Of a DNA stretch of 64,000 nucleotides, positions 17,533-26,724 are shown piece after piece. The stretch lies in assembly GCA_903838055.1 (NCBI GenBank), contig CAILWV010000013.1, forward strand, positions 62,001 through 126,000. Reading direction: 5' to 3'. How positions within the stretch are numbered: the first letter of the stretch is position 1; every line of letters begins with the position of its first letter. The notes below the pieces were generated by a model. The model did not search any database. It was not told the DNA's origin and was given only the letters and a program-made list of their open reading frames with translations. The DNA comes from an uncultured Bacteroidota bacterium (GTDB lineage Bacteria; Bacteroidota; Bacteroidia; Flavobacteriales; Flavobacteriaceae). Both the position numbers and the translations under genes were made by a program.

Positions 17533-18585
17533 TTAATTTTTAAATGGTGTAATTGCTCCAGATGGATATTTGGTGGTATTACTTAATGCTTTAAGTAAGT
17601 TTTTCATTTCAACTTTTGTAATAGGAGTTGCAGCCATCCAAGGAATAGCTCCAAATTGTCCAGAAATTATTTTATGAATTGCTTCAGGAGTTCTAGTTCT
17701 AACGAAATCCCCAACTTGAACTTTATTGGTATTGTTGGCAGTCCAACCAGAAGGACCAGATGCAACAGAAGTTCCACGACCACCATTACCATGGCATACC
17801 ATACATTTAGCTACATAAAATGCATCACCAGCTACTGCATCACCATCTGTTCCTCCAAGATTGCTGTATACCACTGTTGCAACAGGGTTAGCAGGAGTTA
17901 AAGTTGTATTGTAGGTTCCTGTTGTTGTCATAGTGTACAAATCATTATTTTCATTATAAATTGCACCTTCTTTTATCCATTTTACTAAATCCCAAATTTT
18001 ATCATCCGTTAATATTTTACTAAAATCTGGATGCGCATTTCCTGCAGGTGTAGAAACTCCATTTACGGTTAATGTTGGGTCAATTGCTCTTCCGCCAACA
18101 TTTTTAATTGCATTAAAGATGTCTTTAGCATCCCAACTTCTGCATTCTTTTAATTTGGATGCTGCTACAGTTGGTGTTCCTGCAGTAGCAGTTACTACTC
18201 CTGTTGTAGAATTTACAGAGTATAATGTTTTTGTAATATAGCCACCTTCTCTTCCTAAGCCATCATAAGCATGACAGCCACTACAAGTATAGAAACTTCT
18301 GTTTTTTTGTCCAGGTATTGTTGAAGTTGGTGGAGATGCTATATCTGCAATTGTTATTGTAGGATCTGCCGCTGCACTTGCTAGTGGCCATCCTAATGCA
18401 TCCGCCGGCCATCCCGCATCTACATGTTCGAAGTTATTAAATAATTTTGCCCCATTTACAGCATCTGCATTGTCATAAGATTCTTTGTCAGAAGCTTGCG
18501 GATCCACATAAATGTCATGTGTGCAACTTTGAAACATAAATGCAATGAAACCTATCATCACAATGTTAAAACTTTTTGTTTTCAT
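17533..18585 (-). CDS. Diheme c-type cytochrome lipoprotein
   Basis: First gene of the redox operon, 350 residues. The signal peptide ends at lipobox FQSC (Cys21). Two cytochrome c domains each carry one heme motif: CSGCH at 101-105 and CMVCH at 261-265. The second domain has a typical GDAFYVAKCMVCHGNGGRGT and a late Met (AIPWMAATP) as likely sixth ligand. It is a candidate terminal or entry electron carrier at the cell surface. A 52-base gap separates it from the next gene. The promoter region upstream contains an FNR/CRP-like dyad. Confidence 0.9.
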   Translation of the reverse strand: MKTKSFNIVMIGFIAFMFQSCTHDIYVDPQASDKESYDNADAVNGAKLFNNFEHVDAGWPADALGWPLASAAADPTITIADIASPPTSTIPGQKNRSFYTCSGCHAYDGLGREGGYITKTLYSVNSTTGVVTATAGTPTVAASKLKECRSWDAKDIFNAIKNVGGRAIDPTLTVNGVSTPAGNAHPDFSKILTDDKIWDLVKWIKEGAIYNENNDLYTMTTTGTYNTTLTPANPVATVVYSNLGGTDGDAVAGDAFYVAKCMVCHGNGGRGTSVASGPSGWTANNTNKVQVGDFVRTRTPEAIHKIISGQFGAIPWMAATPITKVEMKNLLKALSNTTKYPSGAITPFKN

Positions 18586-18616
18586 AATATTTAATTTTTG
18601 TTAATGAAATCTATTA

Positions 18617-18624
18617 CAAAATTC
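18617..18624 (-). promoter_or_regulatory. Near-consensus -7 element for the redox operon
   Basis: On the minus strand this reads GAATTTTG, one base from TAnnTTTG. It lies 32 bases upstream of the diheme cytochrome start. There is no TTTG at -33, which would fit a promoter that depends on an activator. Confidence 0.3.
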
Positions 18625-18644
18625 AAGTTTATTTTATTTTATAA

Positions 18645-18662
18645 ATGTGATAAATATCATAT
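18645..18662. promoter_or_regulatory. FNR/CRP-family-like operator dyad
   Basis: ATGTGAT-AAAT-ATCATAT has 7-base half-sites that are complementary except for one position. It matches 8 of 10 defined bases of the FNR consensus TTGATnnnnATCAA. Its centre is about 41-43 bases upstream of the transcription start predicted from the -7 box at 18617-18624, the usual position for class II activation. Whether a cognate CRP/FNR protein exists in this genome is not visible here. Confidence 0.4.
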
Positions 18663-19036
18663 AGTGTAATTTTTTTTAAAAAATTATTTATATAACATTA
18701 TTTAGTATTTGATAGGGATGAAATTATAGGAATACTTGCATACAATTTTATGATTAATAGTGAGTTACATTATTTTTTTTTATCGTAAAAGTGCTCAATG
18801 TGTATTAATTTTAAATATTAATTTATAAAGAGATATTATTTTAGCTAATCATTTTTGTAACTTCTTAATTATTATAATTCAAGAATTTGATTCGTTATAT
18901 TAATAGGTATAAATTTTCTTTTATCTCCTTAATAATAAGAGTGTATATTTAGTATTGATTGGATAATAAAATAATTACTAAAACGATTGAGTTTATAAGT
19001 TTTTTAAAAAACAATCAATATGATTTTCATTATGCT

Positions 19037-19044
19037 TAATTTTG
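19037..19044 (+). promoter_or_regulatory. Candidate -7 promoter element of eno (TAATTTTG)
   Basis: Exact TAnnTTTG match, 52 bases before the eno start codon, giving a leader of about 45 bases. The -33 TTTG is not evident. Confidence 0.45.
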
Positions 19045-19093
19045 TGTGACTTTTTTTAAGAATAATTAATAGATAACAAATAAAATAGTATAA

Positions 19094-20389
<1,296 letters not shown>

Positions 20390-20426
20390 GAAGTATTAAG
20401 TACTAAGATTTCTCTTATAAATTAAT

Positions 20427-20461
20427 AAGCCTCAAGAGTTTTTAACTTTTGAGGCTTTTTT
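20427..20461 (+). terminator. Rho-independent terminator of eno
   Basis: AAGCCTCAAGAGTT (20427-20440) pairs along its whole length with AACTTTTGAGGCTT (20444-20457), with one G-U pair and a three-base loop. T residues continue to 20461. It begins 37 bases after the eno stop. Confidence 0.88.
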
Positions 20462-20525
20462 AATTTTTATTTTCTAGAAGAGAAATCTAAATTAGACTAA
20501 AAACAAATATAATGTAGTCCAATGG

Positions 20526-20560
20526 CACCCCTCTCCCTTGGAGAGGGGCCGGGGGTGAGG
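20526..20560. repeat. Interspersed GC-rich palindromic repeat
   Basis: CCCCTCTCC (20528-20536) pairs perfectly with GGAGAGGGG (20540-20548) around a three-base loop, and CCGGGGGTGAGG follows. This GC-rich block stands out in a region of about 30 percent GC. A very similar CCCCTCTCC...GGAGAGGGG...GGGTGAGG unit is, from memory, a common interspersed repeat in Bacteroidota genomes. It lies directly after the 3' end of the DUF433 gene. Confidence 0.6.
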
Positions 20561-20578
20561 TTAAATAATTGGATAATA

Positions 20579-20773
20579 TTACATTTTCGCAAATTTCAGA
20601 CTCTCTACAATATCTTCTTTTTCTAGTTCTGGATGGTCTTCTAGAATTTCTTCATTAGTCATTCCTGAACCAAGTAAATCTATAATCATTTTAACAGTCC
20701 AACGCATTCCTCTTATGGATGGTTTGCCGTGAACTATTTCTGGGTCAATTGTAATTCTCTCTAACAAGTTCAT
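20579..20773 (-). CDS. DUF433 / VapB45-type antitoxin-like protein, orphan
   Basis: A 64-residue protein. ITIDPEIVHGKPSIRGMRWTVKMIIDLLGSGMTNEEIL followed by DHPELEKEDIVESLKFA is the DUF433 pattern, a winged-helix DNA-binding fold. In many bacteria DUF433 genes are followed at once by a DUF5615 PIN-like toxin gene. Here the sequence after the stop is the GC-rich repeat and then the eno terminator, so no partner is present. The C-terminus is a little shorter than the common 70-80 residues. It may be a remnant of a toxin-antitoxin pair or a free regulator. A -7 element lies 17 bases upstream of its ATG. Confidence 0.85.
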   Translation of the reverse strand: MNLLERITIDPEIVHGKPSIRGMRWTVKMIIDLLGSGMTNEEILEDHPELEKEDIVESLKFAKM

Positions 20774-21264
20774 TGTTGCTTGTTTTATTCAAAATTACAT
20801 TTTTTATTAATAGAATTTAATTTTCATTAAAAAAAATATTTTGGATTTTCCATTTTCATCATTCAAATTCTAATCTAAATCCATCAAATTCTAATTTGCT
20901 TATTTATTACAAAAAGGAAATAGTACATTTGAATATCTATTTTCAAATAGTTGAAACTAAAACCGTTTTTGTTTTTTGTAAAATGAATTTTTTTCTTAAC
21001 TCATTTGCAGAGTGATAATTTAGATAGTTTACTTTTAGTATCGTCAAACTAAAATTGATATAGATAGAGCTAAAGTAATTACTTTTATTTTTGTAAAATC
21101 TTTAGACTTTATGACTTTTAAACTTTCGACGAACTTAATATATACCAATCTTGCACTTTTTTTCTAATCTTAACGAAATCGTTAGAATTTTTCTTTTATT
21201 ATTCATTTAGAATTCCATAAATTTGTTAAATTAAAATTCAATAGACTTAATTTCCAATTATATC
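20774..21264. other. AT-rich intergenic region before gltA
   Basis: About 490 bases without a supportable gene. At its left end TAATTTTG (minus strand, 20797-20790) is a candidate -7 box for the DUF433 gene. At its right end lies the gltA -7 box. I see no stable hairpin or known RNA between them. Confidence 0.55.
21218..21225 (+). promoter_or_regulatory. Candidate -7 promoter element of gltA (TAAATTTG)
   Basis: Exact match to TAnnTTTG, 39 bases before the gltA start, predicting a leader of roughly 33 bases. No good -33 TTTG was found. Confidence 0.5.
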
Positions 21265-22548
21265 ATGTCAAAAACAGCAATATTAGAATATGAAGGCAAC
21301 AAATATGAGTTACCAATAATTATTGGTACTGAAAATGAACCTGCCATCGATATTAACAAACTACGCGATTTAACAGGTGCTATCACTCTAGATCCAGGAT
21401 ATAAAAACTCTGGTTCTTGCGAAAGTAAAATAACCTTCCTAGATGGTGAAGAAGGGATTCTTCGTTACAGAGGCTATGCCATTGAAGACTTAGCAGACAA
21501 AGCAAATTTTCTTGAAGTTTCCTATTTAGTGATCTTCGGCGAATTACCAACTAAAGAGCAATTAGCTCAATTTGAAAACGACATTCGTAAATACACACTT
21601 GTGAATGAAGAAATGAAAAACATCATTGATGGTTTTCCTAAAACAGCCCACCCAATGGGAGTTTTATCTTCATTGACTTCTGCTCTAACTGCTTTTAATC
21701 CAAAAGTTGTAAATGTAGATAACGAAAAAGAAATGTATGAAGCAGTTTGTAAAACAATGGGGAAATTTCTTGTTATTGCAACCTGGACCTATAGAAAAAT
21801 GATGGGATATCCTTTAAATTATTATGATAATACTAAAGGTTATGTTGAAAATTTTATGCGATTGATGTTTGAATTGCCAACAGGTCCTTATGCTAAAAAT
21901 CAAGTAATTATTGACGCTTTAGATAAATTATTTATACTTCATGCAGATCACGAACAAAACTGTTCTACTTCAACAGTTCGTATTGTTGGTTCGTCACATG
22001 CTGGTTTATTCGCTTCAATATCTGCAGGAGTTTCTGCACTTTGGGGTCCTCTTCATGGTGGGGCTAATCAAGCAGTTTTAGAAATGCTTGAAGCAATTCA
22101 AAAAGATGGAGGAGATGCCGAAAAATATATGGCAAAAGCAAAAGATAAAGACGATCCTTTCCGTTTAATGGGATTTGGACATAGAGTTTATAAAAATTTT
22201 GACCCAAGAGCAAAAATTATCAAAAGAGCTGCTGATGAGGTATTGGCAACATTAGGTGTTAACGATCCAATTCTTCAAATTGCAAAAAAATTAGAAGAAG
22301 CTGCATTAGTAGATGATTATTTTGTTTCAAGAAAATTATATCCTAACGTAGATTTTTATTCCGGTATTATTTATCGTGCTTTAGGTATTCCTACTGAAAT
22401 GTTTACAGTAATGTTTGCAATTGGTCGTTTACCAGGTTGGATTGCACAGTGGAAAGAAATGCGTGTTAACAAAGAACCAATTGGTAGACCACGTCAAGTT
22501 TATACGGGATATCCTTTAAGAGATTTCGTTGCAATGGATAAAAGATAA
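21265..22548 (+). CDS. gltA: Citrate synthase (type II-like)
   Basis: Condenses oxaloacetate and acetyl-CoA, the entry step of the TCA cycle. The 427-residue length and the N-terminal beta-rich domain (ILEYEGNKYELPII) mark the long hexameric bacterial class. Catalytic residues are visible as LHADHEQNCSTSTVR (His near 231), GGANQAVLEML, GFGHRVYKNFDPRAK (His near 308) and NVDFYSGIIYRALG (Asp near 365). It has its own promoter element and terminator. Confidence 0.97.
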   Translation: MSKTAILEYEGNKYELPIIIGTENEPAIDINKLRDLTGAITLDPGYKNSGSCESKITFLDGEEGILRYRGYAIEDLADKANFLEVSYLVIFGELPTKEQLAQFENDIRKYTLVNEEMKNIIDGFPKTAHPMGVLSSLTSALTAFNPKVVNVDNEKEMYEAVCKTMGKFLVIATWTYRKMMGYPLNYYDNTKGYVENFMRLMFELPTGPYAKNQVIIDALDKLFILHADHEQNCSTSTVRIVGSSHAGLFASISAGVSALWGPLHGGANQAVLEMLEAIQKDGGDAEKYMAKAKDKDDPFRLMGFGHRVYKNFDPRAKIIKRAADEVLATLGVNDPILQIAKKLEEAALVDDYFVSRKLYPNVDFYSGIIYRALGIPTEMFTVMFAIGRLPGWIAQWKEMRVNKEPIGRPRQVYTGYPLRDFVAMDKR

Positions 22549-22570
22549 GATTCTTTAAATACTTATAAAC

Positions 22571-22600
22571 AAAAGCTTCGCTATTCAGCGGAGCTTTTTT
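22571..22600 (+). terminator. Rho-independent terminator of gltA
   Basis: AAAAGCTTCGCT (22571-22582) pairs with AGCGGAGCTTTT (22587-22598) through 12 pairs including one G-T, with loop ATTC and a T run to 22600. Its 3' end abuts the -7 box of the next gene. Confidence 0.88.
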
Positions 22601-22607
22601 ATATTTG
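22600..22607 (+). promoter_or_regulatory. Candidate -7 promoter element (TATATTTG) of the amidinotransferase-fold gene
   Basis: Exact TAnnTTTG match starting at the last T of the gltA terminator and 24 bases before the next start codon, giving a leader of about 18 bases. Confidence 0.5.
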
Positions 22608-22630
22608 CCTTACGCCAAAAGCAAAAATAT

Positions 22631-23545
22631 ATGTTACAATTAAATGTAAAAAACGAGACTTCAAGATTGAGAGCAGTAGTATTAGGATCTGCAATTGATA
22701 ATGGTCCAACACCAACTGCCGAAGAAGCATACGACCCAAAATCTCTAGAACATATTCTCGCCGGAACTTATCCTGAAGAAGCTGATATGGTAAATGAAAT
22801 GGAAGCTTTTAATAAAGTATTCCAAAAATACGATGTGAAAGTTTTTCGCCCAGAAAGAATTCAAAATTACAATCAGATTTTTACTAGAGATATTGGATTT
22901 GTAATAGATGATGTTTTTATCAAAGCTAACATTCTGCCTGATAGAGAACGGGAATTAGATGCAATTCAATTTGTAATAGATCAAATGAATCCGAATAAAG
23001 TGGTTCGACCTCCTGAAGAAGTACATATTGAAGGTGGAGATGTCATGCTTTGGAATGATTATATTTTTATTGGTACATATAAAGGTTCCGACTATAAAGA
23101 CTATATTACAGCTAGAACTAATATGCAAGGTGTTCAATATATTAAAGATTTATTCCCAAATAAAATTGTAAAAGAATTTGACCTAGTAAAGTCTAAAATT
23201 GAAGCACGCGATAATGCTTTACACCTAGATTGTTGCTTTCAACCTATTGGTGTTAATAAAGGGATTATTTACAAAAGTGGTTTCCGAGAAGAAGCAGATT
23301 ACATTTATTTAATAAACCTTTTCGGAAAAGAAAATCTATTCCATATCACTCGAGAGGAAATGTATAATATGAATTCCAATGTTTTTTCTATCGCACCAGA
23401 TGTTGTAGTTTCCGAAAAAAACTTTACCAGATTAAATAATTGGCTTCGTGAACAAGGTTTTACAGTTGAAGAAATTCCATATGCCGAAATAGCAAAACAA
23501 GAAGGATTATTGCGTTGTTCAACTTTACCTTTAATAAGAGATTAG
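22631..23545 (+). CDS. Dimethylarginine dimethylaminohydrolase-family protein
   Basis: A 304-residue member of the amidinotransferase/guanidino-group hydrolase fold. Such enzymes cleave arginine-like guanidines through a Cys-His-Glu/Asp triad. Visible parts are FTRDIGFVIDDVF near residue 90, EEVHIEGGDVMLW near 130 (His/Glu), DNALHLDCCFQP near 200 (catalytic His) and the nucleophilic Cys in LLRCSTLPL near 297. The exact substrate (methylarginine, arginine or another) cannot be read from sequence. It lies after gltA and before ctlX, both of the same fold class. Confidence 0.85.
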   Translation: MLQLNVKNETSRLRAVVLGSAIDNGPTPTAEEAYDPKSLEHILAGTYPEEADMVNEMEAFNKVFQKYDVKVFRPERIQNYNQIFTRDIGFVIDDVFIKANILPDRERELDAIQFVIDQMNPNKVVRPPEEVHIEGGDVMLWNDYIFIGTYKGSDYKDYITARTNMQGVQYIKDLFPNKIVKEFDLVKSKIEARDNALHLDCCFQPIGVNKGIIYKSGFREEADYIYLINLFGKENLFHITREEMYNMNSNVFSIAPDVVVSEKNFTRLNNWLREQGFTVEEIPYAEIAKQEGLLRCSTLPLIRD

Positions 23546-23618
23546 TAATTTGTTTCAAGTTTATGTTTCAGTTTGTAAAACCTGAAACTTCAAACTTCAA
23601 ACTTTAAACAAAAATAAC

Positions 23619-24557
23619 ATGAAACAAACCACAAATTCTATTTTAATGATTCGCCCAATAGCGTTTCGAATGAACGAACAAACTGCAGTAAACAACTATT
23701 ATCAAAAGGTGTTAGATGGAATAACTCCAGAAAACGTAAATAGTAAAGCCCAAGAAGAATTTGATACATTTGTTAAGAAACTACGAATGGTAGGTGTGGA
23801 TGTAAATGTTGTAGAAGACACAATAAATCCAGACACTCCAGATAGTATTTTTCCAAACAATTGGATTTCTTTTCATGAGAATGGAGATGTAGTTTTATAT
23901 CCTATGTTTGCCGAAAACCGCCGTGCTGAAAGGAGAGAAGATATCTTAGATATTTTAGAGGATAATGGTTTTCAAATTAATGAAGGAATCATGGATTATA
24001 CTTCTGCGGAAGAAGATGGTTATTTTTTAGAAGGTACAGGAAGTATTGTTTTAGATCGTGAAAACGGAAAAGCCTATTGCGCACTATCTCCTCGCGCCGA
24101 TGAAGAATTGTTTATTGAATTCTGTGAAGATTTTGATTTAAATCCAATAATTTTTGAGGCCTACCAAACCGTAGATGGCGATCGTAAATTAATATACCAC
24201 ACCAATGTGATGATGTGTATTGGCGATACATTTGCAGTTATTTGTCCAGATTGCATAGATGATAAAAAAGAGCGAAAAATGGTTCTTGATAGTTTGAAAT
24301 CGGACGAAAAAGAAATCATTTTAATTACCGAAGACCAAATGAATAACTTTGCTGGAAACATGCTTGAAGTTTTAGGATCAGATGAACGCCGCTATTTAGT
24401 CATGAGCTCCTCGGCTTATCACTCGTTAACAAAAAAACAAATTGCGCAATTAGAAGAACATATAACTATATTGCATTCTAGTTTAGATACTATCGAAGCC
24501 TGCGGTGGCGGAAGTGCTCGTTGCATGATGGCAGAAATTTTTCTTCCTAAGAACTAG
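23619..24557 (+). CDS. ctlX: Citrulline utilization hydrolase CtlX-like protein
   Basis: A 312-residue amidinotransferase-fold hydrolase. MIRPIAFRMNEQTAVNNYYQ at the start, FPNNWISFHENGDVVLYPM near residue 80, LEGTGSIVLDRENGKAY near 137, YHTNVMMCIG near 193 and the nucleophile in GGGSARCMMAEIFLP at the C-terminus match the CtlX family. Named members are linked to citrulline or arginine catabolism. It is separated from the related upstream gene by 73 bases with small inverted repeats, so the two may be co-transcribed. Confidence 0.88.
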   Translation: MKQTTNSILMIRPIAFRMNEQTAVNNYYQKVLDGITPENVNSKAQEEFDTFVKKLRMVGVDVNVVEDTINPDTPDSIFPNNWISFHENGDVVLYPMFAENRRAERREDILDILEDNGFQINEGIMDYTSAEEDGYFLEGTGSIVLDRENGKAYCALSPRADEELFIEFCEDFDLNPIIFEAYQTVDGDRKLIYHTNVMMCIGDTFAVICPDCIDDKKERKMVLDSLKSDEKEIILITEDQMNNFAGNMLEVLGSDERRYLVMSSSAYHSLTKKQIAQLEEHITILHSSLDTIEACGGGSARCMMAEIFLPKN

Positions 24558-24574
24558 AAATATTATAATAATTT

Positions 24575-24617
24575 AAAATTCCAAATTCCAATTTAATAGA
24601 TTGAAATTTGGAATTTT
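24575..24617 (+). terminator. Probable terminator after ctlX
   Basis: AAAATTCCAAAT (24575-24586) pairs with ATTTGGAATTTT (24606-24617) as a perfect 12-bp but AT-rich stem with a 19-base loop that can pair further. It starts 18 bases after the ctlX stop. Confidence 0.6.
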
Positions 24618-24680
24618 CTATTTTGTATCAATATTTCCTAACATCCCATGCCCTAATTATTTTTTCAGTACTTTTACACC

Positions 24681-25046
24681 ATGAAAAACAAGAAAACACT
24701 CGTACTTGGCGCCTCTACAAAACCTGAAAGATATGCTTTTAAGGCAATAACTATGTTGGTTGAAAAAGGTCATTCTGTGCTTGCTATCGGTCAAAATCAA
24801 GGTGAAGTTGCAGGTATTACTATTAGAACAAAAAATATTCCACTAAAAAACATCGATACAGTGAGTCTCTATTTAAACCCATTGCGTCAAAGGGAATACT
24901 ACAATTACATCATTGAAACCAAACCAAAACGTGTAGTTTTCAATCCAGGAACAGAAAATCCTGAGTTTTATCAACTTTTAAAGTCTAATAATATTAAAGT
25001 AGAAGAAGCTTGTACCTTAGTTTTATTAACTACCAACCAATATTAA
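24681..25046 (+). CDS. Small CoA-binding-domain protein
   Basis: A 121-residue Rossmann-type protein of the CoA_binding_2 family. TLVLGASTKPERYAFKAITML near the N-terminus forms the nucleotide-binding turn. IDTVSLYLNP in the middle and VVFNPGTENPEF, EACTLVLL at the end complete the pattern. Homologues are free-standing domains related to succinyl-CoA synthetase alpha subunits; the physiological role is unclear. It converges with the downstream symporter gene, overlapping it by four bases. Confidence 0.85.
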   Translation: MKNKKTLVLGASTKPERYAFKAITMLVEKGHSVLAIGQNQGEVAGITIRTKNIPLKNIDTVSLYLNPLRQREYYNYIIETKPKRVVFNPGTENPEFYQLLKSNNIKVEEACTLVLLTTNQY

Positions 25047-26560
25047 AACCTTGTTTCTGTTGTAGCCGGCTTACTAATTAATAACAATCCTAAAAACGTT
25101 ATTAATCCGTTTATAATAATCAGTTCATTGTCAATTACATATTTGCCTAATAGCAATTCGGAATTTTGAGAAATTAAAAAACAAATTGCAGGAGAAAAAA
25201 GGCAAACAATTGGCACCAATTTATCATGCACCGATTTTGATTTCATTAGTAATCCAAAACCAAACAATCCTAAAAGTGGACCATACGTGTAAGTTGCAAT
25301 CTTAAAAACCATTTTCACTACTGAATCATCGTTAATGGAATTGAAGACAATAATTACCAAAAACATTAATATCGAAAATCCTACGTGAACAAAATGTCTT
25401 GTATTAACTAATTTTTTTTCATCTGTTATCTTTTGATTGCCATCTGTAGGCTCCTTTTTATCCATTCCTAGAAAATCGACACAAAATGAAGTCGTTAATG
25501 CTGTTAACGCACTATCGGTTGTGGCAAAAGTAGCTGCAGTCAATCCCAGTAAAAAAACAATTGTTGGGATAATGCTTAAATGATGAATTGCAATTTCTGG
25601 AAAAAGTAGATCCGTTCTTGCTACTCCATTCACTTGAGGAACTGCAATACCATTCTTTTCGGCATATATATAAAGTAAGGCGCCCACACTCAAAAAGAAG
25701 ATGTTAATCAAAATAAAAATCCCTGTAAAAGTGAACATGTTTTTTTGGGCTTCGCCAATATTTTTGCAACTTAAATTCTTTTGCATTAAATCTTGATCCA
25801 ATCCTACTGTAGCAATAGTTACAAATATTCCACCCAAAATTTGTTTCCAAAAATAAGTTCCTTTTAAATAATCTTCAAAGAAAAATATTTTAGAATAGTT
25901 GCTTTTTTTCACTTGATCAAAGGCTTCAATTACATCAAAATTTAAACTTTTGCAAATAAAGAATATCGTTAAAAATACGGAGGATATTAAGAAAAAAGTT
26001 TGTAATGTATCTGTAATAATAATCGTTTTCAATCCCCCTCGGTAGGTGTAAGCAAAAATCAACCCAAGTGAAACTAAAACTGTAATTGCAAATGGAACAT
26101 GTAATGCATCAAAGACATATTTTTGTAATACAAAAACTACTAAATATAATCTAAATGCAGAACCAATTGTACGTCCAATCAAGAAAATAGTTGCAGCAGT
26201 TTTGTAACTAACTACGCCCAAACGTTGTTCAATATATCCGTAAATTGAAGTTAAATTCATTCGGTAATACAGTGGTAATAAAATTTTTGCAACAATAATA
26301 AAACCTATTGCACAACCTATTACAAACTGAAAATATTTAAACTGCAAATCAGGATTTCCAACTTCTCCAGGCACCGAAATAAAAGTTATGCCCGAAATGG
26401 CAGTTCCAATCATTCCAAAAGCTACTAAATACCATTTCGAATTTTTATTTGCTTTAAAAAAAGTTTCATTGTCGGAACTTTTATTACTAACTATTCTAGA
26501 TATAAAAATTAATAAACCGAAATAAATTACGATTAATGCTAAAATGGCAATTGGAGTCAT
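25043..26560 (-). CDS. Sodium/solute symporter family transporter
   Basis: A 505-residue integral membrane protein with about 13 hydrophobic segments. It belongs to the SSS family (TC 2.A.21), which imports sugars, amino acids, vitamins or organic ions with Na+. Family-like features are GTAISGITFISVPG near residue 54, YRGGLKTIIITDTLQTF near 173 and ATTDSALTALTTSFCVDF near 350. Substrate cannot be assigned. It is transcribed divergently from recR and converges on the CoA-binding gene. Confidence 0.88.
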   Translation of the reverse strand: MTPIAILALIVIYFGLLIFISRIVSNKSSDNETFFKANKNSKWYLVAFGMIGTAISGITFISVPGEVGNPDLQFKYFQFVIGCAIGFIIVAKILLPLYYRMNLTSIYGYIEQRLGVVSYKTAATIFLIGRTIGSAFRLYLVVFVLQKYVFDALHVPFAITVLVSLGLIFAYTYRGGLKTIIITDTLQTFFLISSVFLTIFFICKSLNFDVIEAFDQVKKSNYSKIFFFEDYLKGTYFWKQILGGIFVTIATVGLDQDLMQKNLSCKNIGEAQKNMFTFTGIFILINIFFLSVGALLYIYAEKNGIAVPQVNGVARTDLLFPEIAIHHLSIIPTIVFLLGLTAATFATTDSALTALTTSFCVDFLGMDKKEPTDGNQKITDEKKLVNTRHFVHVGFSILMFLVIIVFNSINDDSVVKMVFKIATYTYGPLLGLFGFGLLMKSKSVHDKLVPIVCLFSPAICFLISQNSELLLGKYVIDNELIIINGLITFLGLLLISKPATTETRF

Positions 26561-26712
26561 AAGATTTTTTTTGTTGTGCTAAAATATAAATAAAAGAGAA
26601 GAAAGGTAAAGAATTTTTAAAAAAGATAATTTTACTATAGCTATGAATCTTGGTTTTTTAGTATTATCGATTTTCTTTTGAATATAATCTTTACTCTTTT
26701 TTACAAATTGAC

Positions 26713-26720
26713 TATTTTTG
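26713..26720 (+). promoter_or_regulatory. Candidate -7 promoter element of recR (TATTTTTG)
   Basis: Exact TAnnTTTG match ending four bases before the recR ATG. If used, transcription would start at or next to the start codon and yield an almost leaderless mRNA. No TTTG sits at the -33 spacing. Confidence 0.4.
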
Positions 26721-26724
26721 CTAC

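Noticed and set aside
12420..18585. Alternative complex III (Act) operon
   Set aside because: ACIII needs a pentaheme ActA, a large ActB fusion with a molybdopterin-like domain and two NrfD proteins. Only one NrfD protein, a separate Fe-S protein and mono- or diheme cytochromes are present.
23565..23588. GTTTCAG/CTGAAAC inverted repeat as a terminator between the two hydrolase genes
   Set aside because: The stem has only seven pairs, a ten-base loop and no T run after it.
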